A stretch of DNA of 64,000 nt from JAAYGT01 sp050252075 (GCA_050252075.1 JBFWLP010000001.1:17569-81568), one strand, 5' to 3'; numbered from the stretch's first letter, positions 1 to 9,547 are shown. Notes: generated by a model from the sequence alone, not told the origin. Program-made: numbers and translations.

Positions 1-65
1 ACCAGTGCGTGGGTAGCGGGTAAGGTAACGGCAGCGTGTTGTTCGGGGTTGAGCCCGTGGATCAT
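1..65 (-). CDS. uvrD: UvrD-like DNA helicase, N-terminal fragment
   Basis: Read on the minus strand, an ATG at 65 opens a frame of 21 codons that runs off the window. The visible peptide has LNPEQHAAVTLP followed by THALV, the stretch that precedes the Walker A loop in UvrD/Rep superfamily 1 helicases. The ATG overlaps the desaturase stop (ATGA), so the two are probably co-translated. The P-loop itself lies outside the window. UvrD fits better than Rep because of the TLP..HALV wording, but this is recognition from a very short sequence. Confidence 0.62.
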   Translation of the reverse strand, partial: MIHGLNPEQHAAVTLPATHAL

Positions 66-1273
66 GCCGCGTAGCGCCGCAGGCGCAACGCAAATTGTTC
101 CAGGCTGTCGATACCACTTTGCTGGGCGCGCTGGCACCATTCCTGCAGATCGGCCAGCAGTTGCTCGCTACTGGCGCTGGAGCTTTCCCACAGGCGCACC
201 AGTTCACGGCGCATTTGAACCAGTGTGGACAACGACTGGTTGTTGGCCAGCACGGTTTCCAGCTGGGCCTTTTGCGACGGTTCGAGTGAGGAATCGTCGG
301 AATGGGCCAGCCAGTCTTTGCAACGGCTGAGAATGGTGAAGTGGCAATCGGGGCTGCCTTCCTTGCGCGATGGCTTGAGCTTGCTGAGCTCTTCGGACGC
401 GGCCTGACGCACGATATCGGTGTAACGCGCCAGAATTTCGTAGCGATGGGTAATGACACCCTGCAGGGTTCGTTCATCGGCCACCGGCTTGGGCTGCTGA
501 AGCTTGAGCTTGGGCGCCAGTTTCTTCACCTTGGCCAGACCCAGGAACCGCAGTACCTGGATATAGCACCAGCCCAGATCGAATTCGTACCATTTGGTGG
601 AAAACTTGGCCGACGTACCGTAAGCGTGGTGATTGTTGTGAAGCTCTTCGCCGCCGATGATGATTCCCCAGGGCGACACGTTGGTGCTGGTGTCGGGGCT
701 GGCATAGTTGCGATAGCCCCAGGCATGGCCGATGCCGTTGACCACACCGGCGGCCCAAAAGGGGATCCAGGCCATTTGCACGGCCCATACGGTGAGGCCC
801 AGCACGCCGAACAAGGCAATGTCGATGCCCAGCATGATCAGCACACCCAGCAGGCTGTGGCGCGAATAAAGATTGCGCTCGATCCAGTCATCGGGAGTGC
901 CGTGACCGAAGCGCTTCAGAGTTTCAGGATTGTGGGCTTCTTCGCGGTACAGTTCAGCGCCGCGGAAGAACACCATGCCCAGGCCGAACACCACGGGTGA
1001 GTGGGGATCGCCTTCTTTTTCACACTTGGCATGATGCTTGCGGTGGATGGCAACCCATTCCTTGGTGACCATGCCAGTGGTCATCCAGAGCCAGAACCGG
1101 AAAAAATGCATGACGGCCGGATGAAGATCAAGCCCGCGATGCGCCTGGCTGCGGTGCAAAAATACGGTGACGGAAATAATGGTGATATGTGTGAGCACCA
1201 GCGTTACCAGTGCAACTTGCCACCACGACAGATGAAGTAAACCACCTGCGAAAAAATTAAGTATGTAGTCCAT
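62..1273 (-). CDS. acyl-CoA/fatty-acid delta-9-type desaturase
   Basis: Membrane di-iron desaturase that would introduce a cis double bond into saturated acyl chains, tuning membrane fluidity. The three histidine boxes of the family are present in order: HRSQAH (residues 40-45), HRKHH (77-81) and HNNHH (212-216), with hydrophobic segments at about 15-38, 145-190. A charged helical C-terminal tail (about 270-403) extends beyond the catalytic core. I place the start at the ATG at 1273, which has AAGGG a few bases upstream, rather than a GTG at 1300. It sits downstream of the rRNA methyltransferase on the same strand and overlaps the helicase start by ATGA. Confidence 0.9.
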   Translation of the reverse strand: MDYILNFFAGGLLHLSWWQVALVTLVLTHITIISVTVFLHRSQAHRGLDLHPAVMHFFRFWLWMTTGMVTKEWVAIHRKHHAKCEKEGDPHSPVVFGLGMVFFRGAELYREEAHNPETLKRFGHGTPDDWIERNLYSRHSLLGVLIMLGIDIALFGVLGLTVWAVQMAWIPFWAAGVVNGIGHAWGYRNYASPDTSTNVSPWGIIIGGEELHNNHHAYGTSAKFSTKWYEFDLGWCYIQVLRFLGLAKVKKLAPKLKLQQPKPVADERTLQGVITHRYEILARYTDIVRQAASEELSKLKPSRKEGSPDCHFTILSRCKDWLAHSDDSSLEPSQKAQLETVLANNQSLSTLVQMRRELVRLWESSSASSEQLLADLQEWCQRAQQSGIDSLEQFALRLRRYAA

Positions 1274-1397
1274 ATACCCTTGGAACAGTGGGCAAGGCAC
1301 CTTGCCACACCCTTGTTAAGACCAGCAAAGTGTAGCGCAGATGCCGTTGATATGACAGAGAAATTTCAGTTTTCTCTTGAGACGGATCAAGGAATAT

Positions 1398-2753
1398 CTA
1401 GGCATCCTGAGCCGGTTCCGGCGGTGTATCGGCAGGAACGGCTTCTTTGCGCCTTTCCAGAACGGCTGCAAAAAAACCATCGGTGCCATGGACATCGGGG
1501 CGCAGACGCAGATAAGGCTCTTCGAACGTTAGATTTTCACAACGATCTTTCACGATTTTGCCCGCATCGAGCAGCGTAAAGTCGCTATGTTCAGCAAGAA
1601 ATGCCTGAACCTGCTCCTCGTTTTCAGAAGGCAGCACGCTGCAGGTGGCGTAAACCAGGCGTCCGCCGGGCGCGACACATCGTGCTGCCTGTCGCAAAAT
1701 GGACGCCTGGGTTTTGCGCAAGTGTTCCAGCGACTCGGGATGCTGGCGCCATTTCAGGTCTGGATTGCGCCGCAAAGTGCCCAGGCCGCTGCACGGGGCA
1801 TCCACCAGCACGCGATGGGCCTTGCCGCGCAAACGCTTGACGCGTACATCGTTCTGCTCGGCAATGACCACCGGCACGATATTCGACAACCCGCTTCGGG
1901 CAAAACGCGGTTTGGCCCGGGCCAGCCGGGCCGCCGACACGTCAAAGGCATACAGGCGTCCCGTCGAGCGCATGAGTGCGCCCAGCAACAACGTTTTCCC
2001 GCCCGCCCCCGCACAATAGTCGATGATCATCTCGCCTCGGCGGGGCGCCATCAGGGCCACCAGAATCTGGCTGCCTTCGTCCTGAACCTCGATGTGACCC
2101 GATTCGAACAAGGGCCAGCGGTTCACCGGCGGGCGGCCTTGCAAACGGATACCCCAGGGCGAATAGGGTGTAGGCGACGGACGATAACGCCCGGTCTGCC
2201 CCTGATCCAGCGCCGCAAGCACTGCCGCGCGGTCGGTCTTGAACGGATTGACGCGGATATCCAGCGGCGCGGGCTGGTTCAGGGCCGCGATCAGCGACTC
2301 GGCATCGGGCATGACCCGCAACTGTTCTTCCAGCCAGTCGGGCAAGCTGTGTCGCACCGCCGGCGACAACGACTGAAGATCAAGCTTCTGCACGTGATCC
2401 AGCCATTGACGCTCGACATCGGACAAGCCGGTGTCGAGAACCTGGCGCGTGAACTGCGATGCCAGGCCAAGTATGGCCAGCCGGCGGGCCGAAGGCCCCG
2501 TGCCGCTCTCGGCCATCTGGCGATAGCGGCGCAAATGGCGCAGCACATCGAAAACCGCCTCGGCAACCTCGTGCCGGTCACGGGCGCCGAGCTTGGGGTG
2601 GTCGCGAAACCATCGCGACAGCGCGGCGTCGGCGGGATACTCCCACTGCAGGACGGTGCCCAGAACATTTCGTACGTGTTCGATACGGGCAGCCGCCATA
2701 ATGTACGGCTTCGCATCGGACGCATCGCGACGCGGTTTGTGAGCAGATTTCAT
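1398..2753 (-). CDS. RsmB/NOP-family 16S rRNA (cytosine-C5) methyltransferase
   Basis: SAM-dependent RNA m5C methyltransferase. The N-terminal ~150 residues are helical, as in the NusB-like RNA-binding domain of RsmB. The C-terminal half has the SAM loop DYCAGAGGKT (245-254), motif IV DAPCSGLGTLRRNPD with C321, and motif VI YATCSVLPSENEE with C371, the two cysteines used in catalysis and product release. The protein (451 aa) is slightly longer than E. coli RsmB and ends in a Pro/Ala-rich tail. The ATG overlaps the purN stop as ATGA, so translation is probably coupled. A later in-frame ATG near 2699 is possible but leaves no coupling signal. Whether it is RsmB or a paralogous NOP enzyme is not resolvable here. 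Confidence 0.85.
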   Translation of the reverse strand: MKSAHKPRRDASDAKPYIMAAARIEHVRNVLGTVLQWEYPADAALSRWFRDHPKLGARDRHEVAEAVFDVLRHLRRYRQMAESGTGPSARRLAILGLASQFTRQVLDTGLSDVERQWLDHVQKLDLQSLSPAVRHSLPDWLEEQLRVMPDAESLIAALNQPAPLDIRVNPFKTDRAAVLAALDQGQTGRYRPSPTPYSPWGIRLQGRPPVNRWPLFESGHIEVQDEGSQILVALMAPRRGEMIIDYCAGAGGKTLLLGALMRSTGRLYAFDVSAARLARAKPRFARSGLSNIVPVVIAEQNDVRVKRLRGKAHRVLVDAPCSGLGTLRRNPDLKWRQHPESLEHLRKTQASILRQAARCVAPGGRLVYATCSVLPSENEEQVQAFLAEHSDFTLLDAGKIVKDRCENLTFEEPYLRLRPDVHGTDGFFAAVLERRKEAVPADTPPEPAQDA

Positions 2754-3439
2754 GCAATAACCTTGGGAGAATGCTCGTTCAGCGGAGCAAGCATAAAAGA
2801 CCGGGAAGGGACGCCTTTCACATGGACACGTTGCAACGCGTCAAGCGTTACGCGCCCCTGGGCCAGCCAGTGTACAACTTCGGTGTACACCACATGCTCC
2901 ACTTTCAACAATCGATGCGCCAGATCGTCCGGGGTATCCGACGCCAGCACGGGCACGATGCCCTGGGCAATGACCGGGCCGTGATCAAGCACGGGGGTCA
3001 CAAAATGCACGGTGCAACCGTGCCATTGAACCCCCATGGCCAGCGCCTGCTGGTGGGTGTGCAAGCCGGGAAATGCGGGAAGCAGCGAGGGATGGATATT
3101 CACCAGGCGACCATTGAACCGCTCGACAAACCCCGGCGTCAGCACACGCATGAAACCCGCCAGCAACACGTAATGCGGCTGATAGGCGTCGATGGCGTCG
3201 GCAAGGCTGGCGTCGAACGCTTCGCGGCTGGCAAAATCGCGATGCGCGACGACGGCGGTGGGAATACCCTGCCGATCCGCCCAGGCCAGCCCGGAGGCAT
3301 CGGCCTTGTTCGCAATAACGGCACTGACCACGGCACCGGCGCCCTGGGACCGGGTGGCTTGAACAATAGCCTGCATGTTGGATCCACGCCCCGAAATCAG
3401 GACGACAAAGCGGCAAGGAGCATCTTTTTCTGCGTTCAA
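2750..3439 (-). CDS. purN: phosphoribosylglycinamide formyltransferase
   Basis: GAR transformylase, third step of purine synthesis, using 10-formyl-THF. Seen: the N-terminal phosphate loop SGRGSNMQAI, the NIHPSLLPAFPG motif carrying the catalytic Asn and His, and LDHGPVIAQ carrying the catalytic Asp. The frame stays open upstream to 3523, but that would run into ribF. I prefer the TTG at 3439, which has AGGA about ten bases upstream and puts the N-terminus at the usual distance from the phosphate loop (229 aa). The gene faces ribF across 47 bp of AT-rich DNA and overlaps the downstream methyltransferase gene. Confidence 0.9.
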   Translation of the reverse strand: MNAEKDAPCRFVVLISGRGSNMQAIVQATRSQGAGAVVSAVIANKADASGLAWADRQGIPTAVVAHRDFASREAFDASLADAIDAYQPHYVLLAGFMRVLTPGFVERFNGRLVNIHPSLLPAFPGLHTHQQALAMGVQWHGCTVHFVTPVLDHGPVIAQGIVPVLASDTPDDLAHRLLKVEHVVYTEVVHWLAQGRVTLDALQRVHVKGVPSRSFMLAPLNEHSPKVIA

Positions 3440-3486
3440 GAGATATTTTCCTGAGTAATTCAATACAAAATTGTAAACTCTCGGCT
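3440..3486. promoter_or_regulatory. divergent purN/ribF promoter region
   Basis: Only 47 bp separate the TTG of purN and the GTG of ribF. The interval is conspicuously AT-rich against GC-rich flanks, with TATTTT, AATTCAATACAAAATTG and TTGTAAAC blocks that could serve as -10/-35 elements in both directions. Two overlapping promoters must fit here if both genes start as called. I cannot assign exact boxes. Confidence 0.5.
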
Positions 3487-4452
3487 GTGAAAACTTTGCC
3501 CTCGCTTTATCGCTACCTGCCACGTCACGATACGGACGCTCCCAGCGCCGTCACGATCGGAAACTTTGACGGCGTTCACCGCGGCCACCAAGCCATTTTG
3601 GCCCGCGTGTGCGAGCACGCCCGGACACACGGCCTGCTCGCGGGCGTCATGACATTCGAGCCCCACCCGCGCGCCTACTTCGCCGCACGGGCCCAACGTC
3701 CGGAACTGGTTCCCACACAAGTCAACAGCCTGCGCGACAAAGTGACGGCACTGGCGCGGCTGGGCATGCAGCAAATCGTCATTCAGCGCTTCAATCAGTC
3801 ACTGGCCGACATGAGCGCCGATGATTTTATTCGGGAACTGCTGGTCAGAGGGTTGCAAACGCGCTGGCTGCTGGTGGGAGAAGACTTCCGGTTCGGCCAC
3901 AAACGCAGCGGTGACATCACCCTGCTGCGGCAGGCCGGACGGCGGCACGGCTTTACCGTGGAAACCATCGCCGACATTCCCGACGTCCATGGCCACCGCA
4001 TTTCCAGCTCCGAACTGCGCACGGCGCTGGCCGTTGGCCGGCTGGACCGCGCCCGGCATCTGCTGGGTCACCCCTACCAGTTGAGCGGCCACGTGGTGCA
4101 CGGACAAAAACTCGGCCGCCGGCTGGGCTACCCCACACTGAATGTACGTGTGCCGGTGCATTGCGCGCTCCGGTCAGGCATTTACGTGGTTCAGGCCCAC
4201 GGCCTGGGCGATACGCCCTTGCCCGGCATCGCCAGTCTGGGCGTGCGCCCCACGGTAACGCATACCGGCCGGCTGCTGCTCGAAGTTCACCTGCTCGATT
4301 GTTCGGTAAACGCGTACGGTAAACTTGTATGTATTGAATTCCTGCAGTACTTGCGGGACGAAGAAAAATTTCCCGATCTTCCTACTATGATCGCCGCCAT
4401 CGACAACGATGCGCAGGGCGCTCGCGACTATTTCGCCTTCCATGGACTATAG
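3487..4452 (+). CDS. ribF: bifunctional riboflavin kinase / FAD synthetase
   Basis: Converts riboflavin to FMN and then FAD. The N-terminal adenylyltransferase domain (about 15-185) shows GNFDGVHRGHQ at residues 25-35, a nucleotidyltransferase HxGH-type signature, and later ISSSELRTAL. The C-terminal flavokinase domain (about 195-315) has GRRLGYPTLNV and LLLEVHLLD. Length 321 aa is normal. The start is a GTG with little Shine-Dalgarno complementarity, and no ATG alternative keeps the N-terminal domain intact. The stop lies 11 bp inside ileS. The order ribF-ileS-lspA is widespread in Proteobacteria. Confidence 0.95.
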   Translation: MKTLPSLYRYLPRHDTDAPSAVTIGNFDGVHRGHQAILARVCEHARTHGLLAGVMTFEPHPRAYFAARAQRPELVPTQVNSLRDKVTALARLGMQQIVIQRFNQSLADMSADDFIRELLVRGLQTRWLLVGEDFRFGHKRSGDITLLRQAGRRHGFTVETIADIPDVHGHRISSSELRTALAVGRLDRARHLLGHPYQLSGHVVHGQKLGRRLGYPTLNVRVPVHCALRSGIYVVQAHGLGDTPLPGIASLGVRPTVTHTGRLLLEVHLLDCSVNAYGKLVCIEFLQYLRDEEKFPDLPTMIAAIDNDAQGARDYFAFHGL

Positions 4453-7279
4453 AAACACACTTAATCTGCCTGAAACCCCCTTCCCGATGCGTGGCGATCT
4501 GGCCAAACGCGAACCCGGCTGGGTTGCCGAGTGGGAGGAAAACAAGATTTACGCCGCCATACGCCAGGCGAGCGAAGGTCGCCCGAAGTTTATTCTTCAC
4601 GACGGCCCTCCTTACGCCAACGGCGACATTCACATCGGGCATGCAGTCAACAAGATCCTGAAGGACATCATCGTTAAAAGTCGCGCCATGGCCGGCTTTG
4701 ACGCCGTTTATGTTCCCGGCTGGGACTGCCACGGCATGCCCATCGAAATCCAGATCGAGAAGAAGTTCGGAAAGAACCTGCCGGTGGCTGAAGTTCAGGC
4801 CAAGGCACGCGCCTATGCCCTGGAACAGATTGATCGCCAGCGGGCTGACTTCAAGCGCCTGGGCGTGCTGGGCGACTGGGATCGGCCCTACCTGACCATG
4901 AATTTCAGTAACGAAGCCGACGAAGTGCGGGCACTGGCCCGTATTCTGGAGAAAGGCTACGTATTTCGCGGCCTGAAGCCCGTGAACTGGTGCTTCGACT
5001 GCGGCTCGGCACTGGCGGAAGCCGAAGTGGAATATGCCGACCGCAAAGACCCGTCCATTTATGTGGCCTTTCCGTTCGCCGACCACGGTGCCGTTGCCAG
5101 GGCGTTTGGCCTTGACACCGTTGACGACGGGGCGATTGTCATCTGGACCACCACCCCCTGGACCATTCCGTCCAATCAGGCGTTGAATGTTCACCCAGAG
5201 TTCGAGTATGCGCTCGTCAGGCTGGCACAGCCGCGCGCCACCGGATCGTTGCTTTTGCTGGCCAAAGACCGTGTCAAGGCCTGCCTGGAAGAATGGAAAC
5301 TGGACGGCGAAGTCATAGCAACGGCGCCGGGCGCCTCCCTGGCCGATATTGCGTTCCATCACCCGCTGGCGCAGGCCCACGACGGGTACAAACGCGTTTC
5401 CCCGGTGTATCTGGGCGATTATGTCACCCTGGACAGCGGTACCGGCGTGGTCCATTCCGCCCCCGCCTACGGTATTGAAGACTTTGTCTCCTGCAAGGCG
5501 CATGGGCTGGCCGATGACCAGATCCTGAACCCCGTCATGGGCGACGGCCATTATGCCGCGAGCCTGCCATTGTTCGGCGGGCTCACCATCTGGAAAGCCA
5601 ACCCCGAAATCGTGAACGCGCTCGACGCGAGCGGCACATTGCTGCTGTCGTCACCGGTGTCCCACAGCTACATGCATTGCTGGCGCCACAAGACCCCCAT
5701 CATTTACCGCGCCACCAGCCAGTGGTTCGCCGGTATGGACCGCCGGCCGAAAACAGGGAAAACGCTGCGCGAAACGGCGCTGGAAGGCATCGACAACACC
5801 GATTTCTATCCATCGTGGGGCCGTGCCCGCCTGCATGCCATGATCGCCAACCGCCCCGACTGGACCCTCTCGCGCCAGCGCCAGTGGGGAGTGCCCATGG
5901 CCTTCTTTGTTCACAAGGAAACGGGCGAGCTGCACCCGCGCACAGTGGAGTTGCTGGAAGAAGTTGCCAAACGTATCGAACTCGGCGGCATCGAAGCCTG
6001 GCAAACTCTGGATCCTGCCGAACTGCTGGGAGACGAAGCGAAGGACTACGAAAAGAACCGCGACACGCTCGACGTATGGTTCGACTCGGGCACTACCCAT
6101 GCCACCGTTCTGGGCGGCCAGGACCACAGTGTGAAAGGATCCCATGCCGACGACCTGGCCTGGCCTGCAGACCTCTATCTGGAAGGCTCCGACCAGCACC
6201 GCGGCTGGTTCCATTCCTCGTTGCTCACCGGCTGCATGCTGTACGGGCGCCCGCCCTACAAGGCCTTGCTGACACACGGCTTCGTGGTCGACGGCAAGGG
6301 CCGGAAAATGAGCAAATCGGTGGGCAATGTCATTGCCCCCCAGAAAGTGTCCGATTCTCTGGGCGCCGAGATTCTCCGGCTCTGGACGGCTTCCACCGAC
6401 TACTCGGGCGAGCTGTCCATTTCCGACGAAATTCTGAAACGCGTGGTGGAAAGCTACCGCCGCATCCGCAATACACTGAAGTTTCTGCTGGGCAACCTGC
6501 ACGACTTCAATGTGCAAACCGACGCGGTACCGCTGGACGATTTGTTCGAAATCGATCGCTATGCGCTGGTCATGACCGAGCGCATGCAACAGAACATTCG
6601 AAGCGCCTATGAGCGCTACGAGTTTCACACGGCCGTATCGCGGCTGCAAATTTTCTGCTCCGAGGATCTGGGCGCGTTTTATCTGGATGTACTGAAAGAC
6701 CGCCTGTACACCACCGGACAAAAAAGCATTGCACGCCGGTCGGCGCAAACCGCCCTGTACCACATCACACACGCGCTGCTTCGGCTGATGGCGCCGATTC
6801 TTTCTTTCACGGCGGAAGAGGCCTGGAAAGACCTGCACCCCGGCCTGCCGATGGGCACCATATTTACCGAAGTATTTCATGCGCTGCCCATCCAGGAAGA
6901 CGCCGATACGCTGAATGCCAAATGGGACCGCCTGCGCGAAATACGCGCCGAGGCCATGAAACGCATCGAAGACGTTCGATCCGCAGGCGATATTGGTTCA
7001 TCGCTGGCCGCCGAACTGGACATTTACGCCCGGGGCGACGATTTTGAACGGCTTGCAAGCCTGGGCGACGACCTGCGTTTTGTGCTGATCGTCTCTCGTG
7101 CCACGCTGCACGCCGGTGACGGCGACCTGCGCATCACAGTGGCGCCCACAGCGCACGCCAAGTGCGAACGCTGCTGGCACCATCGCGCCGACGTCGGCCG
7201 AAACGCCGGGCACCCCACTTTGTGCGGGCGTTGCGACGACAACCTGCACGGCCAGGGCGAAGACCGGCACCATGCCTAG
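4442..7279 (+). CDS. ileS: isoleucyl-tRNA synthetase
   Basis: Class I aminoacyl-tRNA synthetase charging tRNA-Ile, 946 aa. HIGH is at residues 64-67 and KMSKS at 622-626, flanking a large CP1 editing insertion. The C-terminus carries the zinc-binding Cys quartet (C909, C912, C929, C932) typical of bacterial IleRS. I use the ATG at 4442 (MDYRNTLNLPETPF...), the normal N-terminus, which overlaps the end of ribF. An upstream frame extension from 4409 is not needed. It overlaps lspA by 8 bp. Confidence 0.97.
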   Translation: MDYRNTLNLPETPFPMRGDLAKREPGWVAEWEENKIYAAIRQASEGRPKFILHDGPPYANGDIHIGHAVNKILKDIIVKSRAMAGFDAVYVPGWDCHGMPIEIQIEKKFGKNLPVAEVQAKARAYALEQIDRQRADFKRLGVLGDWDRPYLTMNFSNEADEVRALARILEKGYVFRGLKPVNWCFDCGSALAEAEVEYADRKDPSIYVAFPFADHGAVARAFGLDTVDDGAIVIWTTTPWTIPSNQALNVHPEFEYALVRLAQPRATGSLLLLAKDRVKACLEEWKLDGEVIATAPGASLADIAFHHPLAQAHDGYKRVSPVYLGDYVTLDSGTGVVHSAPAYGIEDFVSCKAHGLADDQILNPVMGDGHYAASLPLFGGLTIWKANPEIVNALDASGTLLLSSPVSHSYMHCWRHKTPIIYRATSQWFAGMDRRPKTGKTLRETALEGIDNTDFYPSWGRARLHAMIANRPDWTLSRQRQWGVPMAFFVHKETGELHPRTVELLEEVAKRIELGGIEAWQTLDPAELLGDEAKDYEKNRDTLDVWFDSGTTHATVLGGQDHSVKGSHADDLAWPADLYLEGSDQHRGWFHSSLLTGCMLYGRPPYKALLTHGFVVDGKGRKMSKSVGNVIAPQKVSDSLGAEILRLWTASTDYSGELSISDEILKRVVESYRRIRNTLKFLLGNLHDFNVQTDAVPLDDLFEIDRYALVMTERMQQNIRSAYERYEFHTAVSRLQIFCSEDLGAFYLDVLKDRLYTTGQKSIARRSAQTALYHITHALLRLMAPILSFTAEEAWKDLHPGLPMGTIFTEVFHALPIQEDADTLNAKWDRLREIRAEAMKRIEDVRSAGDIGSSLAAELDIYARGDDFERLASLGDDLRFVLIVSRATLHAGDGDLRITVAPTAHAKCERCWHHRADVGRNAGHPTLCGRCDDNLHGQGEDRHHA

Positions 7280-7820
7280 CGCACAACCGCAGGGTAACGG
7301 TTCGCTGCCGGACAAGCAGGCGAGGCTGGCTTTCTGGCTGGCCGTCGCCGCCTTCATCGTCGTGGCAGACCAGCTCACCAAGTACTATTTCGATACCGCC
7401 CTGAATTACGGTGAACGATGGCCGGTGCTGCCGTTCTTCGATTTCACCCTGCTGTACAACCCGGGGGCTGCCTTCAGTTTCCTGGCCGAAGGCCAGGGTT
7501 GGCAGCGCTGGCTGTTCACCGCCATTGCCGTCGGTGCCATCGCGCTCATTCTTCACCTGCTGCGCAAACATCCCCACCAACGGCTGTTCAATACCTCTCT
7601 GGCGCTTATTCTGGGCGGTGCGGTCGGTAACCTGGTCGATCGCCTGTACCATGGACATGTGATCGATTTTCTGCTGTTTTACTGGCGCCAATGGCATTTT
7701 CCCGCGTTCAACGTGGCCGATATCGCCATTACCGTCGGTGCCGTGCTTCTGGTGCTCGATGAAGTTTTGCGCATGGCCGCCGAACGCCGTCGAAAGACAG
7801 ACCACGACAACATTCAGTAA
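7272..7820 (+). CDS. lspA: lipoprotein signal peptidase (signal peptidase II)
   Basis: Inner-membrane aspartyl protease that cleaves prolipoprotein signal peptides after lipidation. The 182-aa protein has four hydrophobic segments (about 20-37, 70-97, 108-122, 147-165). The two catalytic aspartates are visible in GNLVDRLYHG (D123) and NVADIAITVG (D150). VADQLTKYY and YNPGAAFSF are also family motifs. The ATG at 7272 lies inside the last codons of ileS. A longer reading upstream is overlap with ileS coding sequence. The lipoprotein PqiC encoded near 14 kb would be one client. Confidence 0.95.
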   Translation: MPSAQPQGNGSLPDKQARLAFWLAVAAFIVVADQLTKYYFDTALNYGERWPVLPFFDFTLLYNPGAAFSFLAEGQGWQRWLFTAIAVGAIALILHLLRKHPHQRLFNTSLALILGGAVGNLVDRLYHGHVIDFLLFYWRQWHFPAFNVADIAITVGAVLLVLDEVLRMAAERRRKTDHDNIQ

Positions 7821-7858
7821 ACTGCCCGCGTCATCGTCTTCTTTAGGTAGCTGGCCTT

Positions 7859-9070
7859 ATGCAGAATCTGGCGAATAAACGTATCGTGCTTGGCATGTCC
7901 GGCGGCATCGCCTGCTACAAGGTGGCCGAATTCCTGCGCCGCGCACAAGATGAAGGCGCAACGTTCGACGTCGTTATGACCGACGCGGCCACGCACTTCA
8001 TCACGGCGGTCACCCTGCAGGCGCTTTCCGGACGCCCGGTGTTCACCGATGCCTGGGACCCGCGCGTACCCAACAACATGGCACACATCCAGCTCACCCG
8101 TGGTGCCGACGCCATCGTCATCGCGCCGGCAAGCACCGACTTTCTGGCCAAGCTTGCGCACGGCATGGCCGACGATCTGCTGTCCACCCTGTGCGTTGCC
8201 AAGGGAAACTGCCCGCTGCTGGTAGTTCCCGCCATGAACCGCGAAATGTGGCTGCATCCGGCCACCCAGCGCAACGTTGCCCGACTGCGCGAGGACGGTG
8301 TGATCATTCTGGGCCCGGCCCAGGGCGATCAGGCCTGCGGCGAGGTTGGCGACGGCAGACTGCTTGAGCCGCCGGAACTGCTGGCCGAGCTGATTGCGTT
8401 CTTTCAACCCAAGGTGCTGGCCGGTAAACGCGTGGTTCTTACGGCCGGGCCGACATCCGAACCGATTGACCCGGTGCGGGTCATTACAAACCGGTCCTCG
8501 GGCAAAATGGGCTATGCCATTGCCCGCGCCGCTCGCGAGGCCGGTGCCCGGGTGACACTCGTTTCGGGCCCCACCGCGCTGGACACGCCCTACGGCGTGC
8601 AGCGCATCAACGTGGAAACCGCAAGGGAAATGCATGCCGCCGTCATGCGAGAAACCACAGAGGCGGACATCTTCATTGCCGTAGCGGCCGTTGCCGACTG
8701 GCGCGTCGCCAATGGCAGCGCATCGAAACTCAAGAAAGACGCCTCGGGGCAGGCACCTGCGCTGGAGTTTGCTCTGAACCCCGACATTCTGGCCGATGTC
8801 GCCGCCCTGCCCGGCGCTCCCTGGTGCGTGGGTTTTGCCGCCGAAACCGAAAACCTGTATCACTATGCCGAAGCCAAACGCCGGCGCAAAGGGATCCCGT
8901 TGCTGGTGGGCAACCTGGCCCAGAACGCCATGCATGCCGACGATACCGAACTCGTTCTTTTCGACGATAACGGTGCCCAGGCGCTTCCCCGACAACCCAA
9001 ACTTCAGGCCGCCCGGGCACTCATTCAAGCCATTGCGCAGCGCTACCCAGCCCAGGGCCCTGACGCCTGA
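7859..9070 (+). CDS. coaBC: bifunctional phosphopantothenoylcysteine decarboxylase/synthetase
   Basis: Carries out two consecutive steps of coenzyme A synthesis. Residues 1-185 are the CoaC flavoprotein domain: SGGIACYK (14-21), active-site His76 in MAHIQL, the PAMN motif with N127, and C160 in QACGEVGDG. Residues ~190-403 are the CoaB CTP-dependent ligase, beginning GKRVVLTAGPTSEPIDPVR and with NRSSGKMGYA. The total (403 aa) matches the E. coli Dfp architecture. It follows lspA by 38 bp and precedes dut, the same coaBC-dut order seen in many Proteobacteria. Confidence 0.96.
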   Translation: MQNLANKRIVLGMSGGIACYKVAEFLRRAQDEGATFDVVMTDAATHFITAVTLQALSGRPVFTDAWDPRVPNNMAHIQLTRGADAIVIAPASTDFLAKLAHGMADDLLSTLCVAKGNCPLLVVPAMNREMWLHPATQRNVARLREDGVIILGPAQGDQACGEVGDGRLLEPPELLAELIAFFQPKVLAGKRVVLTAGPTSEPIDPVRVITNRSSGKMGYAIARAAREAGARVTLVSGPTALDTPYGVQRINVETAREMHAAVMRETTEADIFIAVAAVADWRVANGSASKLKKDASGQAPALEFALNPDILADVAALPGAPWCVGFAAETENLYHYAEAKRRRKGIPLLVGNLAQNAMHADDTELVLFDDNGAQALPRQPKLQAARALIQAIAQRYPAQGPDA

Positions 9071-9097
9071 CAGCCTTCTCTGTATCCGGAATCCATC

Positions 9098-9547
9098 ATG
9101 AGACGTATTGCCCTGAAAATCCTTGATCCGCGCATGAACGACTATCTGCCCAGCTACGCCACCGAGGGCTCGGCGGGGCTGGATCTACGGGCATGTATCG
9201 AACAGGCCCAAACCCTGCAGCCCGGCGACACTTGCCTGGTGCCCACGGGGCTGGCCATTCATATCGCTGATCCGGCGTATGCCGGCATGATCCTGCCGCG
9301 CTCGGGGCTGGGCCACAAACACGGTATTGTGCTGGGCAACCTGGTGGGGCTGATCGATTCCGATTACCAGGGGCCTCTTATGGTTTCGGTATGGAATCGC
9401 GGGCAAGCCGCATTTACCCTGGAGCCCATGGAGCGGCTGGCCCAACTGGTGATTGTTCCCGTGCAGCAAGTCGAGTTCGACATTGTGACCGACTTCGACG
9501 AGACCGACCGGGGCGGAGGCGGCTTTGGCAGCACGGGGCGCGCCTGA
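9098..9547 (+). CDS. dut: deoxyuridine 5'-triphosphate nucleotidohydrolase
   Basis: Trimeric dUTPase hydrolysing dUTP to dUMP, protecting DNA from uracil and feeding dTMP synthesis. All five motifs can be read in 149 aa: SAGLDLRA (1), PRSGLGHKHG (2), GNLVGLIDSDYQG (3), ERLAQLVI (4) and the glycine-rich C-terminal arm RGGGGFGSTG (5). It is the last gene of the plus-strand ribF-to-dut run and converges on putA with only 33 bp between stops, in which I see no terminator hairpin. Confidence 0.97.
   Translation: MRRIALKILDPRMNDYLPSYATEGSAGLDLRACIEQAQTLQPGDTCLVPTGLAIHIADPAYAGMILPRSGLGHKHGIVLGNLVGLIDSDYQGPLMVSVWNRGQAAFTLEPMERLAQLVIVPVQQVEFDIVTDFDETDRGGGGFGSTGRA

Noticed and set aside
1587..2984. 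465-codon plus-strand open frame
   Set aside because: Antisense to the RsmB-type gene and the end of purN, both with clear catalytic motifs.
5651..6880. 409-codon minus-strand open frame
   Set aside because: Antisense to ileS, which is complete with HIGH and KMSKS.
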